Source: Tritrichomonas musculus (taxonomy: Eukaryota > Parabasalia > Tritrichomonadida > Tritrichomonadidae). Taken from it: a stretch of 64,000 nucleotides of DNA. The stretch covers positions 2,914,001 through 2,978,000 of the forward strand of contig JAPFFF010000011.1 of NCBI GenBank assembly GCA_039105265.1, in the 5' to 3' direction. Position numbers and translations under genes: made by a program. The notes under the pieces are model-generated. The model made no database searches. It was given only the letters and a program-made list of their open reading frames with translations, and had not been told where the DNA came from. Shown here in pieces: positions 55,654 to 64,000 of this stretch (the stretch's first letter is position 1; each line of letters begins with the position of its first letter).

Positions 55654-56412
55654 ATGATTTTGAATCAATCTGAAAACCTGGCGGGGAATTTTGAAAGCTT
55701 TACAACAAACCGAATTATTAAACCATCTAAATTTCTATTTTATATGATGGATTTCGAAGATTTTTTTTCAGGAAATAATAACCAATATTCTCAAAATCAA
55801 GGATGCGAACCTTTTAATGATCTTCTTTCGCTTCAATCACCAATATCAATGCCTTCGGCTGATCCTTCAAACATCGATATGCCAACCAGTTACATCGGAA
55901 CCACAGATTATTTAAGTAACTCAAGTATTAGCTCAAAGGCTTATGACACACCAAGTTATTCCTCAAAAAATCGAATATCAGATTTTACAGACGATAATTA
56001 CGACCTCGCGTACAATTTTATGACTCCCCCAATATCTCAAACTCCTCAGAAATCAAATTTTCAGGCACAAAAATCATTAAAATGCGAGATTCCTATACCA
56101 CAAGTTGCTCTAAGTTCAATCCAGCAACCATCCAATAATGCAAATACAACTCAAGAGCCTCAACTGAATTTAACCTTAACAGATATATTGAATAACTTTA
56201 CATTGATAAAACAGCAGCAGCAGCAACAACAACAACAGAAAGCTCTTTCTGTTCAACAGAAACAGACGATTCCATATAAAAAGAAAATTCAGCCTTCTGC
56301 TAAAAAGAAATCATTTCAACCTTTTGTTTCAATAGAATCATGCGAATTTACTGTAGATAGGCTTCGCTCATTCATTGAAACTCATAAGAGAAGATCAATG
56401 AATCATTTTTAA
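55654..56412 (+). CDS. Low-complexity polyQ protein, possible transcription regulator
   Basis: 252 residues from the ATG at 55654; an ATG pair at 55744/55747 (MMDFEDFFSGNN) is an equally good start. The protein is disordered and Ser/Asn/Pro/Gln-rich, with a run of nine or ten Gln near residue 190 (CAGCAGCAGCAACAA DNA). Motifs that could be short docking sites occur (NLTLTDILNNFTLI). The C-terminal 55 residues are basic, then ordered (FVSIESCEFTVDRLRSFIETHKRRS). It resembles activation-domain or P-body-type proteins in composition only. Confidence 0.45.
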   Translation: MILNQSENLAGNFESFTTNRIIKPSKFLFYMMDFEDFFSGNNNQYSQNQGCEPFNDLLSLQSPISMPSADPSNIDMPTSYIGTTDYLSNSSISSKAYDTPSYSSKNRISDFTDDNYDLAYNFMTPPISQTPQKSNFQAQKSLKCEIPIPQVALSSIQQPSNNANTTQEPQLNLTLTDILNNFTLIKQQQQQQQQQKALSVQQKQTIPYKKKIQPSAKKKSFQPFVSIESCEFTVDRLRSFIETHKRRSMNHF

Positions 56413-56526
56413 TCTGAAAAACTGTTTTTATACATTGCTGTTTCTAATATATTAAAATAAAGTTTAAGAAAATCTGCTTTTTTGTTTTGTTTATTACATC
56501 AGGGTCTATTTTCTACAAAATTCTTA

Positions 56527-57888
56527 TCATATACAATTCAATGCTTGATCATGTAGTAGAGATTCAACCATATTAGCTAATTCTGAGATATCGGACTTTC
56601 TACTTTGACATGCTTCATACAACCAATCAATAAATTCTTGGTTTTCTTTGATGTCTTTGAGTTTTTCTTGAATAATTTCAGAATCATCGAAACCATTAAA
56701 TTTTACGATCTTTACAATTCCATCAAGAAGAATTCCCCAATCTCTTTCATGGATTAGAATTGAAGGATAATCAACAAGCATATCAACAATTCCAACCTTT
56801 ATAAGCTCTGTTAAGTATTGTGGAGATGAATTAACTAATAAAAGACAACAAAATTTATAAATAAATGTCCTATAACGAATAGATAATTTATCATTGAATT
56901 CTGAAAAGAGAATGGTGTGGAAATCTTGCGAAATTAGGTTATTTGTAATATCAGGGGCATAATCAACTAAAAGATAAAGAAAATTAAAACTGAAAACACG
57001 AATTTCTCGATCCCCGTTGAAAATGATTTCTGTTATAAAATGAATAATATTACAATTAATTAAATAATGAGCACCATCTTCTTTTTTCTGGTAAATTATA
57101 GTCTCACATATTCTTAATAGAGGTCTTAAAAAGTTATAATCTCTGCTATATAAATTTAAAAAAACTTCTAGTTGATTATTAATTAAAAAATCATCTAAGA
57201 GTCTATCATCTGCATCGACATAATCACGAAATGCACCAACAATTAAATCAGGCGAAAATTCTATTTCTTTATTTATTAGTGAAATTATCTTGTGAAATAA
57301 TTGAATAAACTGTGGAATATAATTATCATATTGAAAATTAGCCATACGACAAAGAAGATTTTGTGACAAATGAATTAAACATTCAAAATGGTCGATGCTG
57401 TCTATATATTGAAAAATAAAATTGATTATTCCTGAATTGAGCAAATAACTTCTTGCATCAGAGTTTGCACATGAAAGATTTGAAAACGTATCTATAACTT
57501 CTTCATTTGGAAAATATTTGAACAAGATGTCAAAAATATGGTTATTTATTAAAATTTGCTGCATTGGTGAATCAAATGCAGTCATCAATCGTAAAAGCTT
57601 TAATACAATTTGTTTTTCCTGTGTATCTTGCTCATCTTTTAAAAAAGACAAAACTTTTAAAATAAAATCAGTTGTAAAAACAAAATCTTTCTTTTCAATA
57701 TATGATATCAAAAAAAAAAAGTCATCAATTAAAATGCTTAAATCGTTATTTGCATTAATACGTTTTACGGATAATTCGATTTTTGCTATAAAATCATCTT
57801 CTTCACTCGTATTTTCATGAATATCATCTTTGAAGAATTCCTCTTTTTTTAATACTTTGGTATCTTGTTTGACTGATGCTATTTGCAT
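56527..57888 (-). CDS. Armadillo-like helical-repeat protein, trichomonad type
   Basis: 453 residues. After a charged head the protein is a run of ARM/HEAT-like helices (QIVLKLLRLMTAFDSPMQQI, EEVIDTFSNLSCANSDARSY, IRVFSFNFLYLLVDYAPDI). No further domain. Motifs and length recall the 59076-60524 protein, and the two may be distant paralogs, with the CNOT4-like gene between them. Function unknown; such scaffolds often bind peptides. Its ATG is 65 bases from that of the CNOT4-like gene. Confidence 0.55.
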   Translation of the reverse strand: MQIASVKQDTKVLKKEEFFKDDIHENTSEEDDFIAKIELSVKRINANNDLSILIDDFFFLISYIEKKDFVFTTDFILKVLSFLKDEQDTQEKQIVLKLLRLMTAFDSPMQQILINNHIFDILFKYFPNEEVIDTFSNLSCANSDARSYLLNSGIINFIFQYIDSIDHFECLIHLSQNLLCRMANFQYDNYIPQFIQLFHKIISLINKEIEFSPDLIVGAFRDYVDADDRLLDDFLINNQLEVFLNLYSRDYNFLRPLLRICETIIYQKKEDGAHYLINCNIIHFITEIIFNGDREIRVFSFNFLYLLVDYAPDITNNLISQDFHTILFSEFNDKLSIRYRTFIYKFCCLLLVNSSPQYLTELIKVGIVDMLVDYPSILIHERDWGILLDGIVKIVKFNGFDDSEIIQEKLKDIKENQEFIDWLYEACQSRKSDISELANMVESLLHDQALNCI

Positions 57889-57953
57889 CTCACATGAATT
57901 GATAAAACTTTTAGAAAATGAAAATTTTGAACTTTTTCTAATAAAAACTTTTC
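57889..57953. promoter_or_regulatory. 65-bp divergent promoter, armadillo-like and CNOT4-like genes
   Basis: Very compact shared upstream region. TTTTCATGAAAA at 57949-57960 overlaps the CNOT4-like start and contains a TCA initiator-like block. Confidence 0.4.
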
Positions 57954-58892
57954 ATGAAAATTATGAGTTTACAATGCTCAGTATGTAAAACTAGCATTGA
58001 GCCAAAAGATCCAAAAATCAGTTGCCAATTTTGCCTATCAATTTTCTGTGGCAAGTGCCTTCGTTGTAATGAAGATCAGCAAAAAATATTATGTCCTGTA
58101 TGTAATCATGACATCGACTTATCTCAAGATCAACAATTAAGAACAAATCCTAGACAATCTATTGTTAATTATTCTCATTTAGTCGATGTTCGTGTTATTC
58201 AGCGCGATTTGGTTTATATAGTTGGAATCCCAGTCCAATATTCAAACGAAGATATTTTATTGAAATATGAATTTTTTGGGCAATATGGCCCAATAAAAAA
58301 GGTTGTCGTGAATTCAACTCGTATTCATTCTCTTCCCAATCAGAAACACTCTGTTTCTGCGTATATCACATTTCGGAATACAGATGATGCTTTAGAATGT
58401 ATATATTCGCTTGAAAATTTTTCAATAGATGGAAATAAATTAAAAGCATCATTTGGAACCACCAAATATTGCTCAGCTTTTTTAAGAGGGCAAAAATGTA
58501 CAAATCCTGATTGCATGTATCTTCACCGTAGTGGAGAGCAAAGTGATTCTTTTCGTAAAGATGAAATTACAGGATCATCTAGCAGATTTGTTGATATTAC
58601 TAGACCTTCACGTCCATCAGATTACAACGATTATCCTAAGCAAGATAAAAGGCCAACAGTTTTTCCTCCAAGACGCATTCTAAAAAAGAGTCCAAATTTA
58701 GTAAAGAAACCAGTACCGAAGGATTCACCACATAATTCTTTTTTTGACTTAATTTCATCTCCTGAAGATGACGAACCTATTATTATTGAAGATCCTCCTA
58801 ACATATCTCTGATGTCCCAATTAAAACTCAATCGCCCATCTACTCGTTCGGTATACAACACGCTCATTATGGAAGCTTTGAGTTTTTCCTAA
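57954..58892 (+). CDS. CNOT4-like RING-RRM-CCCH protein (NOT4 E3 ligase)
   Basis: 312 residues. Nine cysteines within 8-50 (CSVC, CQFC, CGKCLRC, CPVC) form the C4C4-type RING of NOT4. An RRM follows at about 82-160 (LVYIVGIPVQYSNEDILL, then SAYITFRNTDDALECI). A CCCH zinc finger at 168-190 reads CSAFLRGQKCTNPDCMYLH, spacing C-x8-C-x4-C-x3-H. This order, RING then RRM then CCCH, is specific for NOT4/CNOT4, the ubiquitin ligase of the CCR4-NOT complex that acts in mRNA decay and co-translational quality control. The tail is disordered. A second ATG at 57963 is an alternative start. Confidence 0.93.
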   Translation: MKIMSLQCSVCKTSIEPKDPKISCQFCLSIFCGKCLRCNEDQQKILCPVCNHDIDLSQDQQLRTNPRQSIVNYSHLVDVRVIQRDLVYIVGIPVQYSNEDILLKYEFFGQYGPIKKVVVNSTRIHSLPNQKHSVSAYITFRNTDDALECIYSLENFSIDGNKLKASFGTTKYCSAFLRGQKCTNPDCMYLHRSGEQSDSFRKDEITGSSSRFVDITRPSRPSDYNDYPKQDKRPTVFPPRRILKKSPNLVKKPVPKDSPHNSFFDLISSPEDDEPIIIEDPPNISLMSQLKLNRPSTRSVYNTLIMEALSFS

Positions 58893-59075
58893 TTATTTTT
58901 ATTTTTGTTTTTTAAAGGAATTGTAGCAGATTTTCTCTTAATTTTTATTTACATTTTCATAAAATAGTAATAGCATTAGTAAATTTGACCTTTTTAGACT
59001 AATATTTCCAATCATGGTAATTGCATTAAAAAAGAAAAAGATTGCCATTAAAACAATAATGCTTTAATTATACAA

Positions 59076-60524
59076 TTATACATCTATCAAATTTTCAATT
59101 TTTTCTAAGACAACTTTAGAAGCGTTAGCAAAGTCTGATTCTCCACTATTAATACATTCATTCAATAAGTCAATGAAATCTTCAGTTGTGATATGACGAA
59201 GTGCAAGATTTAAAAATTCATTATTGTTTGAAGTAGGCATATAATCAACTAGAAGGTTATATAAAGATAAAACTTCAAATTTTCCATCAAGCTGGCTTTG
59301 AATGATAATGTCGCAGAATTCAAAAAGTGACTGCGGATCAATTAATTTACTATCAGAAAAAAATGGGAAGAATGTAGAATTTCGAGGATATTTTAACAAT
59401 AAAATATAGATGATTAAAATCGAATATTGGGTATCAAATAATTCATTTGAAAAGCAGAAATTTAAATCTGAAAAAAGTTCTTCAGTCATTATGTTTTGAC
59501 AATTTTCGAGTGATGACAAGCAAATTGTGTATAAAAAATGGGATACTTGTACTATTGTTTTATCTTCAATTAACATTTCCGATATAAGGGTGGCCATTTG
59601 AGGTGTTGCAAAATAGCTTGCAAATTGGTCAGATGTTTGAATAATTCGTTCAAAATATTGGAGAACTTCTTTTCTAACATTGCCGTATGCTGGGTACTTA
59701 AAATTAAATAAAAGTTTTTCAATAATTTTTTTTGGATGATGAAAAAATCGTATCATTAATTCAGGATCTTGGGATTGAAGTAAAAAGGTTATATATGATA
59801 ATTGAGCCTTAGCTTGAAGGGATGTTTTTGGTGCGAAATTCCTTAAAAAGAATGTGAAAAAAGTTTCATAATCTGAATCATCAAAATGAATATAAGGTTG
59901 AAGTTGAAGAAGAATTTCCATGTATGAATTTTCATAATAAGAAAACAGATCACTATACATTTGAGGTAAATTTGCAATCATTTGGAAAATATTTTTGTAA
60001 AAGTTGGATTGAATTAATGAAACCTTAAAAATTTCGTTGTACTCAATCATTGAAATGATGCATTTAGCAGCATATTTATTAGGAAGAATAGAAAATAAAA
60101 TATCTTTGAAGTTACATTGAAGCAAATGATCGATTATTGGGGGAAAGAAAACAATAATTAATTTAATAATTTTAAGAGCATTTTTTAAAAAAAAAGGATG
60201 AACTGTATCTGCTTGTATTTTTTGTAATAAGAACAAAAGAAAATCTGGCTGCATAACAAAAGCATAAAAACTTTGAGAAGCATCTTTATCAATTTGTGAA
60301 GTAATTTTAAGGATGCATTTGAGCGCATACATACTAATACAAGCATACGAAGCATCAATACTTTTGATATGATTACAAATTATTGGGAAAACGCTTTGAA
60401 TTTGTTCAATATTTAATACTTCTTCCTTTTCCTGCTTTATTTTAATATCATAGAATCCAAGCATCGTCATTTCAAAATCCATTTGCTTTTTTAAATTGGT
60501 GTTTTTAGCTTTTTTGACCAACAT
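59076..60524 (-). CDS. Armadillo-like helical-repeat protein, trichomonad type
   Basis: 482 residues from the first ATG at 60524. An N-terminal KKAKNTNLKKQMDFEMTMLG stretch leads into repeated helix pairs (SMYALKCILKITSQIDKDAS, NALKIIKLIIVFFPPIIDHL, VSHFLYTICLSSLENCQNIM). The C-terminal block (NLLVDYMPTSNNNEFLNLAL) recalls LLVDYAPD in the 56527-57888 protein. No catalytic motif. Trichomonads hold large families of such ARM-like proteins; function unknown. Confidence 0.55.
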   Translation of the reverse strand: MLVKKAKNTNLKKQMDFEMTMLGFYDIKIKQEKEEVLNIEQIQSVFPIICNHIKSIDASYACISMYALKCILKITSQIDKDASQSFYAFVMQPDFLLFLLQKIQADTVHPFFLKNALKIIKLIIVFFPPIIDHLLQCNFKDILFSILPNKYAAKCIISMIEYNEIFKVSLIQSNFYKNIFQMIANLPQMYSDLFSYYENSYMEILLQLQPYIHFDDSDYETFFTFFLRNFAPKTSLQAKAQLSYITFLLQSQDPELMIRFFHHPKKIIEKLLFNFKYPAYGNVRKEVLQYFERIIQTSDQFASYFATPQMATLISEMLIEDKTIVQVSHFLYTICLSSLENCQNIMTEELFSDLNFCFSNELFDTQYSILIIYILLLKYPRNSTFFPFFSDSKLIDPQSLFEFCDIIIQSQLDGKFEVLSLYNLLVDYMPTSNNNEFLNLALRHITTEDFIDLLNECINSGESDFANASKVVLEKIENLIDV

Positions 60525-60950
60525 TTGATACTCTTGATTAGAATTTGAAAACGAACTTTTTAAGAATTGTTTTTGGCCATTAGATAAAAGCAATCAATTT
60601 AAGTCGTAAGACAAATAAAATAATAAAATCATTGTTTACCAACAGTCTCTTATGACTATTCTTTTTGCTTTTTACAAAAGATTAATATATTTAGAAAATG
60701 AAATTTGAAATAAAGAAATCTAAGTTAATTTTCAAAACGAAATAGCATTGCCTAATTTAGAATCAAATTTAATTTTTCAATGTTACTTAAAATATTTACA
60801 AAAATCAGATTTTAACAAATTTGCTTTTTTATGATGACATATTTTTTTAAGCTGACATTATTTAATTACTAACGATGAAAAAAAAAATCAATAAAGGATG
60901 ATAATAAGAAAAAAAAAAAAAACATAATATTTTATTATTATAGTTTGTTA
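60525..60950. other. Intergenic spacer
   Basis: AT-rich upstream region of the armadillo-like gene and 3' region of CCT6. The reading frame of the armadillo-like gene stays open upstream of its ATG to about 60593 without another ATG. No gene seen. Confidence 0.5.
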
Positions 60951-62540
60951 TTATTTATCATCTTCATCTCTATTTTTTTTTGCTGCTTCTTTGACTCTAC
61001 CAGATTGTATAATTTCATCAACCAATAGAAGCTGAGATGCGATAATTGGAGCCGATTGAAAAATACCTCTCTTGACACAATAATTATCATAAATTCCAAA
61101 AACAGTTGGATCCATTACTTCTCCTGTTTCAAGGTCCACACCGGAAAGTTCACCAGTTTCAGCTTCATTTAAGAGATCTCCGATTATATCAGACGGGTCA
61201 AGTCCACTGTTTTTCATCAAAGCTCTTGGTATTGAAAGTAGAGCTTCTGCGTAAATATCAATTCCTAGTCTATCTTTAGCTTCTTGAGTTTTTTTAAAAT
61301 TCTGAAGTTGAATGTATAGTGCAACCTCTGTAGCTCCAGCGCCTGGAAGCATTTTTTTGTCGTTTGCAGCATTTTGTAAAGCACGAAGTCCACTTTTTAC
61401 TGCTGATTCAGTTAAATCCATGCTCATCATATTCATTCCACCTATTGTAATAGTAACTGCTTTTGGCGATTGAACTTCATCAATAAAAATATATTTAACT
61501 TTGTTAAATTCTTCTTCTGTGACTTTTCCAGCATAACCTAAAACTTGAGGAAATATATCGTCAACGCAGTTAACAACTCTACATCCACATGCATAAACAA
61601 GACGTTGAATATTCTTTCGTGAAACTCGTCTAACTGCTGATATGTTTGCATGAGCTAACATGTCAAGAGATGGACCATCTATTCCTTTACCATTAATTAG
61701 AAGGAAATCACCTTCAACTGCATTCCGAAGATCAATTATAGAACGTACTTTGTTATCTACAAACTTTCTTTCGGCTATCATCATTCTTTCTCGTTCATCA
61801 GCATTACTAACAGGCATAATTGTTCTAACAACACTATCTTCGAGTTCTAATGATACGTTGAGTACTAAAACATGGACTTTTTCCATTCTTTTTGGCATTA
61901 AATCATGTCTGAAACTTTGATCTAGAACTAAGCCTTTAACAAGGCGAATTGATTCTTTTGTAGATTGAATTTTCATAACATCAACTCTGTCCATATCGAT
62001 TGGTTTATCATCATCATCTCTAATACAATGAATTGCATCAACAACAATATCTGATACGTTAATAGGAGATTTTGTTAGAGATGCAGAAGAGACGTAATCA
62101 TGAAGATCTGAACGTGAATCTGAAAGAGGAATTGCTAAATTATCAATTGATTTTAAAACAAAGTCTCTTGCTTTTTCTAAACCTTTGACAATAGTACGTG
62201 GGTGAATTCCATTTGATAATTGATACTCACTCTGCTCAAGAAGGGCGCTAATTAGACTTATAATTGAACAGACTCCATCGTGATAAGCTTTATCTTGCGA
62301 TAAACCAGCTCTCCCAAGTAGGAGTGCTGTTGGATTTATTATTGTGAGTTCTTTAACCAAAATGCCACCACTTTTGGTCACTTTAAGCTCCCCTTTATCA
62401 GATTCCAGCATCTTAATAGATCCAAAAGGTCCAATGCTCGTTTTGAATAATTCATTTAATAAATGGCAAGATTGGAAATTAATTTTTTGCGCTTGCTCCT
62501 TTCTATATATCTGTGACTTGTTTTCTTCTTTGTTACTCAT
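60951..62540 (-). CDS. CCT6: CCT6 (zeta) subunit of the TRiC/CCT chaperonin, divergent
   Basis: 529 residues, full length. Zeta-subunit features include LVKGLVLDQSFRHDLMPKRM, the apical AERKFVDNKVRSIIDLR and the close VDLETGEVMDPTVFGIYDNY with LLVDEIIQSGR. TRiC folds actin and tubulin in the cytosol. The nucleotide site is degraded: the usual LGPKG is IGPFG (36-40), TKDG is TKSG (55-58) and the hallmark GDGTT is HDGVC (87-91), while the later GAGATE and VDLETG motifs are kept. CCT6 is known as a weak ATP user in yeast and mammals, yet there these motifs are mostly intact. The ring position probably survives with little or no ATP hydrolysis. Confidence 0.93.
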   Translation of the reverse strand: MSNKEENKSQIYRKEQAQKINFQSCHLLNELFKTSIGPFGSIKMLESDKGELKVTKSGGILVKELTIINPTALLLGRAGLSQDKAYHDGVCSIISLISALLEQSEYQLSNGIHPRTIVKGLEKARDFVLKSIDNLAIPLSDSRSDLHDYVSSASLTKSPINVSDIVVDAIHCIRDDDDKPIDMDRVDVMKIQSTKESIRLVKGLVLDQSFRHDLMPKRMEKVHVLVLNVSLELEDSVVRTIMPVSNADERERMMIAERKFVDNKVRSIIDLRNAVEGDFLLINGKGIDGPSLDMLAHANISAVRRVSRKNIQRLVYACGCRVVNCVDDIFPQVLGYAGKVTEEEFNKVKYIFIDEVQSPKAVTITIGGMNMMSMDLTESAVKSGLRALQNAANDKKMLPGAGATEVALYIQLQNFKKTQEAKDRLGIDIYAEALLSIPRALMKNSGLDPSDIIGDLLNEAETGELSGVDLETGEVMDPTVFGIYDNYCVKRGIFQSAPIIASQLLLVDEIIQSGRVKEAAKKNRDEDDK

Positions 62541-63025
62541 CAATTAAATAGATATGATTTTAATCGGCCAAATCATGATTGAATTTTTTATATACAAATT
62601 TTTGAATGATCACATTCAAGGTTCAATTCGACTTTCATTTATTGACCAGCAAAAAATAAATACCCTAAACAGTAACAGTTTATTATACCAAAAAATGCAT
62701 TTTTTCTAAAGCACACTAATGATAATACATAGTTTAGAGCAAATCAACTTAATATAATTATATAAGTGTCGAGGAAAGAAATATATATTGAATGATTGGT
62801 TGGGTCATGCTTTGTGTTTCATATTTTTTAGTAGTTTTGGAATTAAAAAAATTCAATTCTTTATTATTGTAATCTAAAATAGATCTTTAGGCATTCTTAT
62901 GCAAAAAAATTTATTAAAGGCAATAATGATAAAATATTAGTGCTAATAATATTTTTTTTAATAAAATATATATAATATTTCAACCACAATTACATTTAAT
63001 AATATATATTATAAAATTGAATCTA
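62541..63025. other. Intergenic spacer
   Basis: AT-rich upstream region of CCT6 and 3' region of the last gene. TTCAATTCGA at 62632-62641 is an initiator-like block about 95 bases upstream of CCT6. No gene seen. Confidence 0.5.
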
Positions 63026-64000
63026 TTACATATCATGTTTTAAAAAATTGAGTACAAACATTCCATTAATTTTTGGATAGGAAAACCTAAAAACCCATCC
63101 ACCAGAGGAATTTTCATCGACCATTACCATCTTGATATTTGATGAAGATATTGGCTTTTCAGAAAAAGTAAAAAGGACATTTGGGTCATTTACATAATAT
63201 TCTATGCTTTCATCGAATTCGTTGGATAATAAGAGTTTTAACGGCCCAACATTTGGTCTTTTAGGTTTATCTTTATCGTTTGGAGGAACGAAGAGCTGGA
63301 GAGATTGAATAACAAATCCATTATTCCAGCCAAGCGAAAATTCGATAAACGGATTATCATCATCTTTTTTGTTTGAAGCAAAATGGTAAGAACGAAAGAT
63401 ATAAGGCCCACCAAATTTAGGGGAAATTGGCTCGCTATGCTTAATTGCAATTAGTCCTAAGTCAATTGGATTCATTGGATCAATTGCTCCATCAAGAGTT
63501 CGAATGAAGTTAATTAAATCAACTTCTTTTGTATCTTTTATTAAAGAAATATTCGATATAAACAAAAATACAGGCCATCTCCCAACACATAACGCAGATC
63601 TAGAATTCGTTTCTAATTCTGATGCTTTTTTGTATGAATTTTCGGTTTCATCTTTAAAAATATTAATCTTTTCTTTCCTTTTGTCAATAATAGTTGATAA
63701 CAAAACTCTTTGAATCGAAGAAACCATCCAATCACATTTATTAAATATAAGGAACCGGTATGATTCACTATCTTTGGAAAAGTCATATATTGAAGTAAGA
63801 TTTTCTTTATCTGCATTGGTTAAAAGTTTATTAAGTTTTGTAAATTTATCAAGCAATTTGATTTTTTCATCGATTGTATAAATTTGAAGTTTTTTGAGCA
63901 ATTCTGATAAAAGTTTCGAATCTGTGACAGAAATAACACGATCAATTTTATAGTCTTGGAAACTTTGTATCATAAATTCGATTATTTGCTCATGGTATCT
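63026..64000 (-). CDS. 3' part of a gene of unknown function
   Basis: The minus-strand frame is open across the right edge: nine codons lie upstream of the internal ATG at 63973 without a stop, so the start is probably outside the window. The visible 324 residues have a helical first part (IIEFMIQSFQDYKIDRVISV, LLSELLKKLQIYTIDEKIKL) and a beta-rich second part (FGGPYIFRSYHFASNKKDDD, GWVFRFSYPKINGMFVLNF). The first part faintly recalls the C-terminal NTPase region of Clp1-type polynucleotide kinases, but the rest does not, so I leave it unassigned. Confidence 0.5.
   Translation of the reverse strand, partial: RYHEQIIEFMIQSFQDYKIDRVISVTDSKLLSELLKKLQIYTIDEKIKLLDKFTKLNKLLTNADKENLTSIYDFSKDSESYRFLIFNKCDWMVSSIQRVLLSTIIDKRKEKINIFKDETENSYKKASELETNSRSALCVGRWPVFLFISNISLIKDTKEVDLINFIRTLDGAIDPMNPIDLGLIAIKHSEPISPKFGGPYIFRSYHFASNKKDDDNPFIEFSLGWNNGFVIQSLQLFVPPNDKDKPKRPNVGPLKLLLSNEFDESIEYYVNDPNVLFTFSEKPISSSNIKMVMVDENSSGGWVFRFSYPKINGMFVLNFLKHDM

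Noticed and set aside
63026-64000. Clp1/NOL9-type polynucleotide kinase
   Set aside because: Only a short first segment recalls the family; the later beta-rich part does not fit.
1-64000. CRISPR arrays, bacterial operons or prophage
   Set aside because: Gene content, spacing and leaders are eukaryotic; no regularly spaced repeats of array type were seen.

Overview
The window looks like nuclear DNA of a trichomonad (parabasalid) flagellate, most likely Tritrichomonas or a close relative. It is strongly A+T-rich. Genes are uninterrupted by obvious introns, lie 50-600 bases apart on both strands, and have very short leaders. Several ATGs follow a TTCAA(A) initiator-like block, and some stops overlap TAAA. 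The gene content fits: ankyrin and BTB proteins of trichomonad type, a mevalonate kinase, and many basal-body and ciliary genes. This assignment is inferred from style and content, with no database search.

Layout. 1-2.6 kb: 3' end of a tail-anchored protein gene and a DENN protein. 2.6-5.9 kb: gene-free island of decayed DNA elements. 5.9-15 kb: two-pass membrane protein, Rab GTPase, ankyrin protein with a 21-nt GT..AG interruption, PIP-box protein, GAF protein, BTB protein. 15.1-21.6 kb: internally deleted mariner ending 8 bases before a small bromodomain gene, then Jouberin/AHI1-like, dymeclin-like, POP5 and a second bromodomain gene. 22-30 kb: two unknowns, mevalonate kinase, a coiled-coil protein, gamma-tubulin complex protein, PDI-like protein. 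30-38.9 kb: membrane protein, CBP20, GH47 mannosidase, PACRG, TMEM231-like, TRAPP-like. 39-47.9 kb: IKS1-like kinase, coiled coil, CS-domain tail-anchored protein, HAP40/F8A-like, small helical protein, Vps41-like. 48.5-53.8 kb: second mobile-element island with an inverted copy of the 3.1-3.9 kb repeat, duplicated leader-like repeats with small compositionally distinct ORFs, a pogo/Tigger-type transposon with about 247-bp inverted repeats, and a mariner fragment. 54.2-64 kb: coiled coil, polyQ protein, two armadillo-like proteins, CNOT4-like protein, CCT6, and the 3' part of an unknown gene.

Themes. Cilium/basal body: AHI1-like and TMEM231-like (transition zone), PACRG (inner junction of doublets), gamma-tubulin complex protein (microtubule nucleation). 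Membrane traffic: Rab, DENN, dymeclin, TRAPP-like, Vps41-like. RNA: POP5, CBP20, CNOT4. Protein folding and ER: CCT6, PDI-like, GH47. These are dispersed housekeeping genes with no operon logic. The novelty lies in the two repeat islands, the mariner-derived leader, the possible ultrashort intron, and the divergent forms of familiar proteins (CCT6, bromodomain, HAP40, TMEM231).
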